Assembly (NCBI RefSeq): GCF_001704415.2
Contig: NW_017189517.1
Coordinates: 7,451,167 to 7,515,166, forward strand
Length of the DNA: 64,000 nucleotides
Origin: Capra hircus
Taxonomy: Eukaryota; Chordata; Mammalia; Artiodactyla; Bovidae
Direction: 5' to 3'
The stretch's first letter is position 1; each line of letters begins with the position of its first letter. Shown piece by piece: positions 11,788 to 23,753 of the stretch. A program made the position numbers and the translations under genes. The notes under the pieces were generated by a model. It had not been told where the DNA came from. It saw nothing but the letters and a program-made list of their open reading frames with translations, and made no database searches.

Positions 11788-11820
11788 TCCATATGGAGTA
11801 TCTCATATGCTCCATATGGA
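11788..11820. repeat. Perfect 11-bp inverted repeat (hairpin) in the intron after the last constitutive ATP11C exon
   Basis: tccatatggag (11788-11798) and ctccatatgga (11110 bases further context: 11810-11820) are exact reverse complements around an 11-base loop. It lies about 230 bases downstream of the donor at 11559. Confidence 0.7.
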
Positions 11821-11897
11821 ACTTAAACAGAAAAAATGATGTTTTTTTTAATTTAGCCTAGAATTTTCATGCTGGGAATGTCCACACCAACGTTTCA

Positions 11898-11990
11898 GCT
11901 TTTTTTTTTTTTTTTTTTTTTAAACAAAGCATTCCAGCTTTAACCTTAGAAATTTCCCTGTGGGTTGTTTGCAGACTTTTTTTTTTTTTC
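11898..11990. repeat. Poly-T tracts
   Basis: Two T-runs (about 11900-11922 and 11978-11989) with ordinary sequence between. They may be remnants of antisense retroposon tails, but no element body is recognisable. Confidence 0.5.
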
Positions 11991-13985
11991 AGTTGATAAT
12001 CCCAATTTGCCTCTTTCAAACCTTTCCCCTTCCTTTAATTATAGTGCTGCTTAATCTCTGTGTTGCTTCTAGCCCTGTCTGTCCAACATATATTTAAACC
12101 AAAGAGAATTCCCTGGATGTGGTTTCTACATCCTTCCCCTCTCAAACACACTTGTAAAAATTTAAGATGGTTTTATGAGTGTGTTTTTATTTTTGCTGCT
12201 TATATGGTAAATTTTTTGCAGCAATGAGAAGTTATTATCCTCTGTCAGCCTAATCGCTTGGACCTGCATTGTCTGATATCTGTTGAACCTTTCTTAAAAA
12301 GCCTTTAAACTGAAAAAAGGTAGATTAGTCTAGAAAAATAAAACTTCTGGCAAATTTTGACCTACAGGTTAAGTAAATATGTCATATTCCTGCCAACACT
12401 AGCTAATTTTGCCCAACAAAACCCTATTTCAATCATACTGACACCAATTAGATCTTATAGCCCCTCTAAGGCAGTATTTTCAAGAAGTAGTGTAAAGTAT
12501 ATCTACCTGATCTGTTTGATTAAATTTGCCAGTTTAGCCAGAAAACTGGTTTGTCTTGATTTTTAATTTTTAAATTTTTTCCTATTGGTAGATTCCAGTG
12601 GTTGACATCATATAGAATAGGGAACTAAAATGTCTATAGTGGGAAAAATCTTCAGTGATTGGGTGTATAAAACAGAAGCTTCATGATCCAAGTCAGTATC
12701 AACCCCAATGAAAAACAACAGATGATCAGTGGCACAAGCCACATTGATTCGTGGTATAAACTGGCCAATCACTATATGGTTAGGTGGTCAGAACTGGCCT
12801 TAATTCCATGCTTCTGCATGCCTTATAGATGAAAGTGGACACTGTAACATTAACCAACTAAAACCACCTTAATCTCTCTAATTCTTCCATTAGACCAGCT
12901 ACTGACTCCCTCCAGCCTGGTGTTTAGTCTTAGAATGGTAAAGTGGCATTTATTTGTCTGATTATACCTTAAATACCAGTTGGACAGGGGTGTAACAGGT
13001 TACTTCTCTAACGGCTCAAATGGCAATTTGTATGAAACCAAATTTTAAAAATGTCACGGTAAGAAATATTTTGGTGCCTTGTCATAATAGAGATTTGTCT
13101 ACAAAGGATCTCTTTATTTGGAAATGCACTCTGAGGAGCTCCTTGATGTTTTTCTTACTTGAGGTAATGGAGCTCATGCTAAACAATGGCTCACAGCCAA
13201 CTTATAAATTGACAAAGCTTCATCCTGTAAAGATGAGACAAAAAATCTCAGAAATCAAAACCTTCAAACATAATATTTTATCCTCTTCGATAGGCCCTTT
13301 AAAAAAAATGACACTGGCTGGATGTGACTTACATAAATTAAATGGCCATTAAATGGAGGGATGCTACAAGGCAGTCACAGATGATAAAGACTTAGAACAT
13401 TTTCTTTCCATGCAAACAGCAGATTCCAGACTTCTGTGGAAAGAAAGCATGGAGTTCTGGGCCTGCAGCCCTTTTCACTTAGCAGTATAGAGTATTTCCA
13501 GGGTTCAGCATGAACTTTGTTTGCCATGAATTATGTCCATGATAGGAGGAATTCTAGTGTCTGTGCTGTAGCTTGGCATGCTGATGTGCTAGAACAACCA
13601 GGAGAATTTCCATAATCACCTTCATTCATTCATTCATTTATTCCTGTCGTCATTGAACCAGTGAACATGTGTTGAACCACCTACTGATGAACATCTCTCT
13701 TTAACATCCAAAGTCTGAAAGGCTAAATGGTTTTTCAGACCCTATGAAATTTTGAAACTTGCAGATGAGACAGAACATTGTGGGCACTCATCAGCACTGC
13801 CTTTTTTCCACCCCCTTGTGAGAAAATGCAAGAGCAAAGTAGTGCATATCAATGCATAAAGGGCAACTGAAACATGGCAGCCATGACTACTCTGATAAGT
13901 CATGTCTATTTACACAAGGCTCTAGTTGGCCACATCAAAGAGGCAGAGGCCACTTCAAAGATCTTTCTTCAAAGAAAGAGTATCT
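11991..13985. other. ATP11C intron, no gene or clear element seen
   Basis: AT-rich intronic DNA. A 110-codon open frame at 13020-13352 lacks motif support and is treated as chance. A short cattcatt repeat lies near 13624-13640. Confidence 0.5.
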
Positions 13986-13988
13986 TAA

Positions 13989-14200
13989 AGGCTTCTCTGG
14001 TGGCTCAGATGGTAAAGAATCTGCCTGCTCTGTGGAAGACCCAGGTTCAATCCTTGGATTGGTAAGATCCCCTGGAGAAGGAAATGGCTACCCACGCCAG
14101 TATTCTTGCCTGGAGAATTCCATGGACAGAGGAACCTGGCGGGCTACAGTCCATGGGGTTGCAAAGAGTTGGACACGACTGAGCAACTCACACTTCAGTG
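13989..14200 (+). mobile_element. Bov-tA SINE, sense
   Basis: tRNA-like head ggcttctctggtggctcaga…, ggtaagatcccctggag, then BovA body with cagtattcttgcctggag, ccatggacagagg and gttgcaaagagttggacacg. Confidence 0.9.
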
Positions 14201-15561
14201 AGCAACAATCTGGCATTCAGGGTGACTTCCTACTTATTCAGTATCCCTTGCTAAGACATTGGCCTCATTTAAAGAACAGCAAAAGATTCTTTTACACTGG
14301 ATCCACCTCATTCCTGAGAGGCTTCCTAATGGGGTAGAGTGTGTGTCCCTAGCTAGAAGTAGAAGATCCCCCTGAACTCAACCAGTAAGGGTCAGATCTT
14401 TTGCAGGGAGAGCCAGAAATGCCTGTGGCAAGTAGACTGCCAGTGCTATCTGCCTGTGAGTCTTGGCAGCTGCTTTAAGAAGGGAACTCGGTAGTGGATA
14501 GAGAAAATGTCTCCATGGCATTTGAGAAGGAAGCTAAGCCATTTACATTTAACTGTTGTAGAAGCAGCCTTCTGTTGAATTCTATTCAATTCAGAACACT
14601 TTGCCCGAGGGTCCAGGATAAGCTAGCTGCTGTGCTAGGTTGGTCGTTCCAGCTCACAGGAAGCTCTCACTCTAGTTGAGTTATAAAGGGATTTATTTGG
14701 AACACTTCTGGAAGCAGGTATAAACAGAATAGTAGAGTCAATAATATGGCTTGTAACACAGCTGAGCCATCTCAGGGTCCAAGTCACTACCTCCAGAAGC
14801 CTCTGATAAAAAAGCCAGTCTGGCAGCCCCCACCATAGCTGAGTTCTGTCTTGATACTAGCAGTATAAAAGAACTCTGCTATCTTCGAAAATAGATTCCC
14901 TCAGTCGTTTAACACAGGAGGTAAATACATTTTCACACCCTTATTTTCAGCAATATAGTTAATTTTTGAGCTAAAATCCCATCATTAAGGATCATAGGGC
15001 TTTTCTTTAGCTTTACGCTGCCAGCAAGTATATGATGAAATTATCATTGAGCACTGAACAGTGGGTACAGCAGATAACACTTCAAAGGAAATGTAAAGTT
15101 TAGGATTTGGGGCACTTCAAAAAGCCGTGTCCCCTCTCAGCACTTTTGTTGGGCTGGCTCTTAATCAATAAAATACACCTGGACCCTCTAGCCAACTAGT
15201 GAATACCAGTTACCACTTCAGGCAGAGGAATTTTCCACGTATCTTTATGTTAAATTTTCCCATGGAAACCACCATGATCCAAAGGAGGCTTGATTTTGCC
15301 TAGTAGACACGGAAACACTATAATGTAATGAGAATGGATGCAGCAACATGGCTATACCTTGCAGGTGGCATCTGCACAAACAAAAGCAAACATTCAGTTA
15401 CATAGGGAGCTCTTTCAGAGTGGCAGCCAGGAGAAGGAAGAATGTCAGGTATCTGAGCAAAATTCCCAGAGAAAGCACTTTAGTAACAATGGTGACTGAT
15501 GATGACTATTGAAATCCTTACAGTGTCTCATACAACCATGAGCTCTAAGGTTAACAGCCCT

Positions 15562-15852
15562 GTGATCTAGATTGCTGCTAAGTCACTTCAGTCGTGTCTG
15601 ACTCTGTGCGACCCCATAGACGGCAGCCCACCAGGCTCCCCTGTCCCTGAGATTCTCCAGGCAAGAACACTGGAGTGGGTTGCCATTTCCTTCTCCAATG
15701 CATGAAAGTGAAAAGTGAAAGGGAAGTCGCTCGGTCGCATCCGACTCTTCGCGACCCCATGGACTGCAGCCTACCAGGCTTCTCCATCCATGGGATTTTC
15801 CAGGCAAGAGTACTGGAGTGGGGTGCCATTGCCTTCTCCAGTGATCTAGATT
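15562..15852 (-). mobile_element. BovA2 SINE (dimer), antisense, with TSD
   Basis: Two antisense BovA units (tgctgctaagtcacttcagtcg… and gaagtcgctcggtcgcatcc…) ending tgccttctcca. A perfect 12-bp TSD gtgatctagatt lies at 15562-15573 and 15841-15852. Confidence 0.93.
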
Positions 15853-17406
15853 AGACAAAAATAAAGTTGAATCTTAACATCGTGGCTGTGGAGGTGGACC
15901 TTTATGCATTGGCCTCTTTGACAGACTGCTAATTGAGCCAGTGTCAAAGCTCCCTAGATGACTGCAAAGGAATGTGGAAATTTCATACTATTTTGTTTGT
16001 TATCTCTCAAGCTTCTACCCCCGCTACCTGCCCCCAACCAGTTGCTGGCTGTATCAATTTTTTATTGCTTTACTCTTTTCATGCTCTCTACTGCCTTCTG
16101 TACTCTCATATTTCTGTTTTCCTTTATAAAGTAGCCTATAAATCCCTAAAATTTCTACTTCATAGAGAAACTTTTATCTCTGACAGTTGGATACAAGGTT
16201 CTGAGCACACCAAAATGTGTTTCAAGTTACACTCTTAAATAGATGGGCTTGTATTTTAAACACAGGGTGGGGGGTTTGGTATCATGTTAATCTTGTTGCA
16301 AGGTTTTTGCCTACAAAAGAGAAGGCAAACAATTAAAAAATTTTCTCAGAAACTAAATATTAATCTCTCTAGCTTTTATCAATTGGTAATTTGCATGTTA
16401 CCAACATGTCACCAACTTTATTAAGGTAAATTATGAACAGGAGAAATGTAGTTATGTTAAAGCATATATGAATAAACAAAATTTTTCCTTTGGAAGCATA
16501 AACGTTTATTAGACTCTGCTAGATATATGTGTTGCTTTAGCTGGTTTCTTTTTGTTAAGCCTATTTCTGTTAGTTGCTAAGTAGATAATATGGGTAATCT
16601 TGATTAGCAGAATTGTTAAGCTCATCCGCATAGTTCACCACTCATCTGTTTTGCTAGAGCATAGCCTACAGCTTCAGGCACAGAATAAGGGGGAAAAAAC
16701 TAACCTCTTAGGTTTTCTAACTAAACTTTAAGTCACTGATTTTCACTTTTTAGTGTTTTAAAGGAAAAATTCATAGCTTTTCAGGCAACGCTTTTAAAGA
16801 GTCTCTACAGGAAAAAGGAGGGGAAACCAATGAAATTATGTTAGAATAAAGGAATTAAGCTTTGGTTCAGAGGTAAATGGTACTAAAGTGTGGTTTCACC
16901 AACAGTTTTTCCATTATTTAGTTTTGATTAGGTTTTTAACCTGAAAATGCCCAAGGACAGTCAGTCCGTATTACATGTGTGCAATTGGACAAGATGAGAT
17001 AGTTACTTGAAGATAGGTCGGTGATAGATCCTGAGCATAGCTCTTTGATCATTGAATTTTAAACAGTGTAAATTAGTGAACTAATGATTAGAGATGAGCT
17101 TTATTTCAGTGAGAAACATACTTTTAAATTATTTTATTCAAAATAGTCAATATTCCCATGAACCAAAAGTTTTTAAATTGATATACAGAGAAATAGCAGT
17201 TTGCTCATACAATAAACTATTCCTAACTCTCTTTTACTTCAGAAAGTAACGTCTTTAAAACTAATGTCATTTCGACTTCTAATTCTCAAGGTTTCTTTTT
17301 AAATGTCTTACATTTCAGAGAATATTTACTTTTTTCTTTCTTTTTGGTTTCTGCATTTCTCTTTTTTCTACTGCAATTTTCCACCTTTTGTGCAATTGTG
17401 AACAAG
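15853..17406. other. ATP11C intron upstream of the alternative exons, no element recognised
   Basis: AT-rich sequence with no SINE or LINE insertion that I can identify. Open frames here have no splice or motif support. Confidence 0.5.
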
Positions 17407-17497
17407 GTAACGAAACGCCTCCCTTCCTCAGGAACATCTACTATCTTCATGCTTTCTCAAACTTCCAGCAATCACAGTTTCTCTTGGAGTGAATAAG
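17407..17497 (+). CDS. ATP11C: Predicted ATP11C alternative cassette exon, third C-terminus
   Basis: After the acceptor-like …gtgaacaag|, the + strand reads 29 codons in phase 0: VTKRLPSSG, then TSTIFMLSQTSS, ending NHSFSWSE and TAA at 17494-17496. The sequence aag|gtgact immediately follows the stop and would serve as a donor. STIFMLSQTSS is nearly identical to the known C-terminal end of the paralogue ATP11A, which supports a genuine homologous terminal exon. Splicing from 11559 would give a protein of about 1128 residues with the TM10 tail intact. The acceptor is weak (AAG|G, with the pyrimidine tract some distance upstream), which would fit minor or tissue-restricted use. Transcript evidence is not visible from the sequence. 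Confidence 0.72.
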
Positions 17498-18154
17498 GTG
17501 ACTTCCTTTCTTAATGTACCAACTTGCTTGCATTCTCATTTGCTTGACAACATTTTCTGATTCTTTATGAAAGATTCTCATGACTCATCTTTATATCTTC
17601 TACTTGATACTTAATATTTTGCCATTTTCCTTTAATCATTTGTTCACCTTCTCAATTGTCACAATGGAGAATCAAAAACCTGGACTGTAGGTCTGTAGTC
17701 CCACTGGTTCCTGGTACACAGTAGAAGCCACAGAGTGTTAGAGCTAGTCTGTTCACTAAGGCAGGAATGTTTTGCACAAATTTCTCTTTGTTCAGTACAC
17801 TCAGAGTACCGGAACAACTCTCAGAGGTGTTCACCAAAAGGATGGTAAGGTTTACTAATCAAACCATATTGCCTTCATCTACCACATAACTTACCATTTC
17901 AAAAACTCAAGTTTGCCACGTACTACTAATGTCTGTATTCTACCATGAAAACAATTCAATTTGAGGTGGAGACTTTCTTAGGTCTTTAAGTGTACTCATT
18001 TAAATGTTATGCATTTGCTATAGTATAATCATGTGTACTTTTGGCCAGAAGAGTAGTCTTATAGGAAATGGTTTTTTTTTTCTTCCTACATTTTTATCAC
18101 CAGGTAGGTTACCAATCTTTAAATGCTTTAAGTATCTTTACCTCACTATTACAG

Positions 18155-18259
18155 AGCAATCTAAGCTGTAAAAAGGCATCTGACTCATTATCCACCAGAC
18201 CTTCAGTCAGACCTCTTCTTTTACGAACATTCTCAGATGAATCTAATATATTTTAACAG
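18155..18259 (+). CDS. ATP11C: ATP11C cassette exon encoding isoform-a C-terminus (SVRPLL)
   Basis: A 105-nt exon between ctattacag| and AACAG|gtacct. It encodes 33 residues, SNLSCKKASDSLSTRP, then SVRPLLLRTFSDESNIF, and stops at TAA 18254-18256, three bases before the donor. The serine of SVRPLL is residue 17 of the exon. With 1099 upstream residues it is Ser1116, the residue reported as the PKC-dependent switch that creates a di-leucine endocytosis signal in ATP11C-a. The tail ends NIF rather than the human NVL, and a basic KK replaces human RR. Because the stop lies so close to the junction, splicing on to the 21218 exon should not trigger nonsense-mediated decay. Confidence 0.93.
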
Positions 18260-19450
18260 GTACCTAGTGTTAAAACAAGTGGGCTGGCTTTAAAGAAACA
18301 GATTAACAGCATTATAAACAAAAAATGAAAATATCACTCTCTAAATTTTCTCTGCTGTTGGTGTGGTGAACTTTATACTATTCTTTGAAAAAATATAAAG
18401 ATGCATTACTTGGAATATGGGGAAATACATATTTTAAATTTGCTGAGCCCCAAAATAAAATTTTATCCATTTTCCAGAGCTGAAGAGTAATATAATATAT
18501 TTAATTTGTAAGGGGCATGTTTTCATGGCATCACATGAAAATGCTTGTTACCACTGATCAGGAAATATAATTGGATTTTAGAAGATCATTTGGAAAATTA
18601 AAAATAAATATTCCAAAATTGCATCTGTATAATATCAAGTCAGTTTTAGTATTGCATGTTCTTTTGGGAATTATGTGGAAATAATTCAATGTGTCTGCAC
18701 CTCCATGTGCTATGTCTGTGTTTGCAGGTATATATTTATGTCCTTGTAAATGTCTGATCCCCAAGTGTATGGTAATGAACCAATCTACTCTAATCACTTT
18801 TTGTAGTGTCAAGTTTTATTCAAGCTAAGTATTTCAACTTTCGAAGGTGAAAGCTTTCCTAGCCATTCAGGGGGATGCTAGCCTAATGATTTAGAATGCA
18901 TCATAATTATTTTTTCCAAAAGTGAGTATATTCATCATATAACATGTTATTTCATTTACCTCCCCCCCCAAAAAAATATTTGGAAGAAATTGATATGCCA
19001 TGGGAGGAATTTTTGAAGTTGACTCCTGTATGTGTATTCTGTTTCCCACAGAGGCAGGGGCCTCTGTCACCCCAGGCCTTTCAAGGTGTTTTATCCATCC
19101 ATGGACGTTTAAAGTACTTCATGAATGAGGTTTACAAATTTGTCAGCTTAGAAACAATTCCACACAGCTTAGGGCAGGGCATCTTCCATGCACACATAAA
19201 AATTAATGATCATCATGAATGATATTGCACATCAGTTCACTTTGATGCTAACAATTGTGAGGCCACTTCATAGGCCCATTTTTTCATCAGCTATCAGCTT
19301 CCCTACCCTTCAGCAAAGGATAAAAATTGAGCTAAAAGATTGAATCCATTGGTTCTTCTATCTCCTACAGTTCATCACAGTCTGTATCTGCAGTGTTATT
19401 TTGGGAGATGACTCATTTTGTCTCGGTCTACCTCCTTTTACCCAGTTGGA
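18260..19450. other. ATP11C intron after cassette exon, no element recognised
   Basis: AT-rich intronic sequence. A C-run followed by an A-run is seen near 18961-18977. No coding support for the short open frames. Confidence 0.45.
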
Positions 19451-19451
19451 G

Positions 19452-19589
19452 TGACTCAGTTCAGTCGCTTAGTCGTGTCTGACTCTTTGCAACACCATGG
19501 ACTGCAGCATGCCAGGCCTTCCTGTCCATCACCAACTCCTGGAGTTTACTCAAACTCATGCCCATTGAGTCGATGAAGCCATCCAAAAT
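19452..19589 (-). mobile_element. BovB LINE 3'-end fragment, antisense
   Basis: gactcagttcagtcgcttagtcgtg…ggactgcagcatgccaggccttcctgtccatcaccaactcc…cccattgagtcgatg is the reverse of the BovB 3' terminus (…ggagttggtgatggacagggaggcc…). Similarity fades after about 19589. Confidence 0.8.
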
Positions 19590-19818
19590 ATTTTCCCTCA
19601 GTAATGAGTCTGGTTCCCAGTAGCCTTCAAAGTCTTTGACTATCTTGTCCCAGATAGCCGTGTCCTAAGTTGTGTGGTGTATTTTAGTGAATTTTTTAAT
19701 CCCCCTGGATTGCTTTACTTAGCTTGGTCTGTGGTTTGGGAGACTAGGCTGGATAGCAGACATTGCTACTGCTTTTGGTCTCTCCAGGGCCTTAACTCCT
19801 AGTGTTAAAACTAAGTAA

Positions 19819-19843
19819 GGTTTTGTTTTGTTTTGTTTTGTTT
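19819..19843. repeat. (TTTTG)n simple repeat
   Basis: Five uninterrupted gtttt units. Confidence 0.8.
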
Positions 19844-20082
19844 CAAAAACGATTGTTCTATTTTTAAAGTAATTATTTCTTCTAGGAATATATTTTCATA
19901 TAACATTATTTCTTCTCCAAGGAAAAGAAATCTGGCAATTAGTTTAGCCACCGAGTTTGTCCCTTGTTTGTTAAGGAAACTGCCTGACTCCTTATATAAG
20001 TTCTCATGTGAATGTCAGCCTTATTTTGGTTAGCGTCAACTTGCCCCTGCTACCTGAAGAACTAATATGAGAATATGTGTGT

Positions 20083-20299
20083 GTCCCAAGTTGCTTCAGT
20101 CATGTCTGACTCTTTGCAACCCTATGGACTATAACCCACCAGACTCCTCTGTCCATGGAATTCTCCAAGCAAGAATGCTGGAGTGGGTTGCCATGCACTT
20201 CTCCAGGGGATCTTCCCAGCCCAGGGATCGAACCTGCGTCTCTTATATCTCCTGTATTGGCAAAGAGGTTCTTTACCACTAGTGCTACCTGGGAAGCCC
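20083..20299 (-). mobile_element. BovA2/Bov-tA SINE, antisense
   Basis: Antisense body from ttgcttcagtcatgtctgac through agggatcgaacctgcgtctc to ccactagtgctacctgggaagccc, the reverse tRNA-like head. Confidence 0.9.
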
Positions 20300-20784
20300 C
20301 CAGTATAAGAAAATGAAACATCAAAAGAAATAGAAGGTATTCTACAGGACTTCTAGTCCAAGAATGGCAAGGAAGGTACACCAAAAGGGGAAGAAAATAG
20401 TATACCCCTTAAGGCCCTCCACTACTGAAGTTTTTAAAATTTGAATTTTTGAGTGTTGAATTAAGGTTAGGTTCACCTCCTTGACAATAGGACTTGTACT
20501 TCTCCACATACCTGATTTACAGGCACCAATTCTCATGTAGCATCCTAATGATAGTGTGTGATAGTGTTTAGAGGATGAAGAATCTAGATTTCTTAGGGTG
20601 GTTTCTTTTCTAAAAAGATAATGAATAGGGAAAACAGAAGAGTCAATTGACTCATAGATACATGATCTATCAGAAAAAAATTAACTTAGCTATTATAGAG
20701 AGGAAACATGTTTCTTTAAGTAAAAGTGCTTTCTTAACAATCTTTCAAATTAGAGTTTGTCATAATAAACACAACCAAAAACCA

Positions 20785-20885
20785 GTAATCAGTTCATTCA
20801 TTCATCCTGTCCTGAGCACCTGCTGTGTGCCAGACACTGGACTGGGTGCTAGAGACAAAAAGTTAAATAAAACATCCCTGTTTTC
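20785..20885. repeat. L2/MIR-like ancient fragment
   Basis: ttcattcattcatcctgtcctgagcacctgctgtgtgccagacactggactgggtgctagag matches the well-known L2/MIR phrase. Confidence 0.6.
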
Positions 20886-21217
20886 ATGGGGTGGGGCTCA
20901 CAGCTAGAAGGGATCCTAGTCAGCTAAGCCTCTGCTATCCTAGTGGTAACAGTTCTTAGGAGAACCCTGGAGCAATCCAAAAGCAAAAAGCAAGTCTGAA
21001 TCTATTCAGCTGACAGATGAAGAAAAGATTAAAAACTGGTTACTGTGTCACTTTTTTCCCCAAGCATGTGAATAAAACTTGGCAGCTTTTTTAAGACAAT
21101 TGGTTTACTCTCATAACAAAATTTACTACATGATTTATTTTTTTTAAGTGCTAAACAGATGGTTTCACATTATTATTAAAATTAATGTTTTAACTCCATA
21201 TATTTTACATCTTTCAG

Positions 21218-21280
21218 AATCCGAATCTTGAACTGCCTATGTTATTGTCCTACAAGCATATTGACAGTGGTTACAGATAA
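21218..21280 (+). CDS. ATP11C: ATP11C common last exon, coding part for isoform-b C-terminus (LLSYKH)
   Basis: Acceptor tacatctttcag| is followed by 20 codons in phase 0, NPNLELPMLLSYKHIDSGYR, and TAA at 21278-21280. Joined directly to residue 1099 this gives 1119 residues, the length of ATP11C-b. The LLSYKH core matches the LLxYKH-type motif described for ATP11C-b, which is linked to polarised plasma-membrane localisation. When either cassette exon is included, this exon is read only as 3' UTR. The coding stretch is only 63 nt and is recognised from splice phase and motif. Confidence 0.9.
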   Translation, partial: NPNLELPMLLSYKHIDSGYR

Positions 21281-23753
21281 AAGAGAAAGCATGAAGAAAC
21301 AACTTCAAAAAGTTATCATCTCAGGATACTTGATATGCAACTAACTAAACCACTATCTTATGTCTGAGGTTCAGAATAAATGTCCAGTAAAATACCAAAT
21401 GACTCTCTTAAGCATTTATAATTATTATAAGTAGCCATTATGGCCAAAGCTCTAAGTTATGAATTATATGAAAGTTGAAAGCAAGAATATATAGAATTTC
21501 TGGCTTTAGATAGAATAACTACCAAATGGGTTCTCTTTTAACCCATGAACTCTGTGAATGGATTTAAATATGATAGAATAAAGTAGAAGTCATGCAATGG
21601 GAATGAATAGATTTTGCTAATCTTACTTTTTTGCCTGGCAAAAGAAATAGGCTGTTTGGATCACATTTCTTGTTCCTACTGAATGATGATCTTAAATTTT
21701 TCCCACATATGAAAGGAATACTTGAAAATATAAAAGAGCTAAATCAATGCATCAGATAGTAGTTAATCCTTTCTGTTCACCTACATGCTGATTATCCTTG
21801 CCAAATAGTGCATTGAAAGGTGGAAAGAATGTTGACCCTGGGTATTTTTGCAAAAATCAAAAAAATTTATTTTTGTTCTTCTGAATTACACTTAATGGGT
21901 GGAAGACTACTAGATTTGAAAAGAAATCATTTCCAATCACTTCAGTGACCCTCAAAATAGTTAAGATATAACAGATTTTTCCAATATTAGTTTTACTGGG
22001 ATCAGAGGTAAAATGGGCAAACCCATAGTTACATTAAAATGCCATTCTGAACATCAGTCTTTTATAATTTTTTTGTGGAGAAGAAGGAAGAATAGCTTGT
22101 TTGAAACTGTTAACAGTTTCTATTTGAAAGAGGTTGCATCTGTGCACATATGCAGCACTTTTTTTTTAACTTGGCAATTTGGGAAGGAGGAAGGGTCCAT
22201 AACATGACTCTGAACATGAATATTGTCTCTCTTAGGAAACATGGCTAGAGTAATGGTCTAACTCTAAACCATGAGATTCACCTTGGTTAAATCCTCCACT
22301 TACTGGACTAGAGGGAGATTATAGCCTCCTAAGGAGCTCACTTAAAACATAAAAATAAATGTGATATGTCTTTATTAAATGTTAAAATTAAACATACACT
22401 TGTTTCTGGATATAAGTGACTACATTTGACTCCTAGATTGAAATGGTCTTTTAAAAGGTATTTTTGTTCCAGTTTCCATTTTTGGTTGTCTTTCTGGCAT
22501 GCCTGTACTATTATTAGTGTTTATATTGTACCTTGATTTGGAGAAGTATTAGATTCAGTCTATGCCAATGTATTTATAAAGTCCAGATGACATATTTGAT
22601 TCTTCCACTTACATTTTGTGTTAATGTTTAGGTATAATTTTTCTTAAATTCTCGAAAGGACATAATTTCAGTTATCAGAAGCCATTCCATCATTACCGAC
22701 CCTTTTTCATTATTTCATTTGTTACCATCTATCAGTATTATTTTTGAGTATTTGTTAGGTGTCATCACGCCTTCCTAAGTGTGCTGTGTTTTAGTAGCCT
22801 AGTATTTGAAGAAGTCTGCTGGAAACTAAGTCAGTATATTCTCTACCTATTCCAAAGAGCTAAAAATCGGAGCCAGGAAAGCTTTTGATGTTTTGTTGTT
22901 GTTTTTGTGTTTATAATTGTTGCTGTATTATTATTGTTTTACATAAGAATTATAGAGACTGTGAATACAAAGAGCCCACCTTAACTAGAGAGCCTTGTTT
23001 AATGCAGACCGTTGGAGGTTTGACATAATCAAAATATCTAGGGTAGCAGAAATATAACTGGTGGCATGTAAAATTCCTTGCAACCTGGAAGAAAGATAAG
23101 TAAGGGGGATGTAAAGTCGTGTCTTATAAGGAACACATTACACTGCAGCTCAAATTCATGATGACAGTGATGTGTGATATGGCCTAGATTCTTGAAAGGG
23201 ACCTGACTTGACTTTTTTAAAGATAGATATTTTATTAATGAGCTAAAGAAAAGGGTTGGCATGAGGTTAGCAGAAGTAAGCCATCCAGTATTCCTATCAC
23301 TACAATCTAACCACCTTATTTTGCACCAGAGAAACTGATAAAGTGTAATAATAGGATCATATACCCATCATTTGAATAATTTTGAACTACAAACTGTCCT
23401 TATAGTTTTCATAACTGTTGTCCATTGTTTAAGGATGTTACTACTAAACTGAAAACATAAATTCCATATCTACCACATTTACACCAGCAACAGTATAAAA
23501 TGTAAGCCTAAATTTGCAAAATTCATAATAATTTAGTGATGGAATTTTTTAATAACATGCAGTATATAAATGCAGATTTTATGCAAGTGTTGACAAAATC
23601 ATTTTTCAGCTTACAAAATGGGACTGCAATATTACATTTTTCACTTCAGCAATTTTTTACATCATTGCTTTCTATAATGAATGTGAATGCCATCTTTTAT
23701 GAATGCAACTTGCCTTTTTCATTACAGAAATTTTGTTCAATGTAATCAATAAA
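21281..23753 (+). other. ATP11C: ATP11C 3' untranslated region with polyadenylation signal
   Basis: About 2.5 kb of AT-rich sequence follows the last stop. It has no BovA, CHR, BovB or young L1 insertion, in contrast to the densely inserted sequence on either side, as expected for a retained 3' UTR. An AATAAA lies at 23748-23753, with a T/GT-rich stretch (ttttcagtctcttttttgtaaagg) about 20-50 bases downstream. Cleavage is therefore expected near 23765-23775. Shorter A/T-rich signals occur inside, so alternative ends are possible. All three ATP11C tail isoforms would share this UTR. Confidence 0.7.
23748..23753 (+). terminator. ATP11C: Poly(A) signal AATAAA of ATP11C
   Basis: Canonical AATAAA at the end of the repeat-free 3' UTR, followed by a T-rich element. 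It is chosen over other AATAAA occurrences because repeat-rich intergenic sequence starts right after it (a CHR SINE at 24116). Confidence 0.6.

Noticed and set aside
13020..13352. 110-codon open frame in the ATP11C intron
   Set aside because: No recognisable motif, no flanking splice sites, and composition like the surrounding intron.
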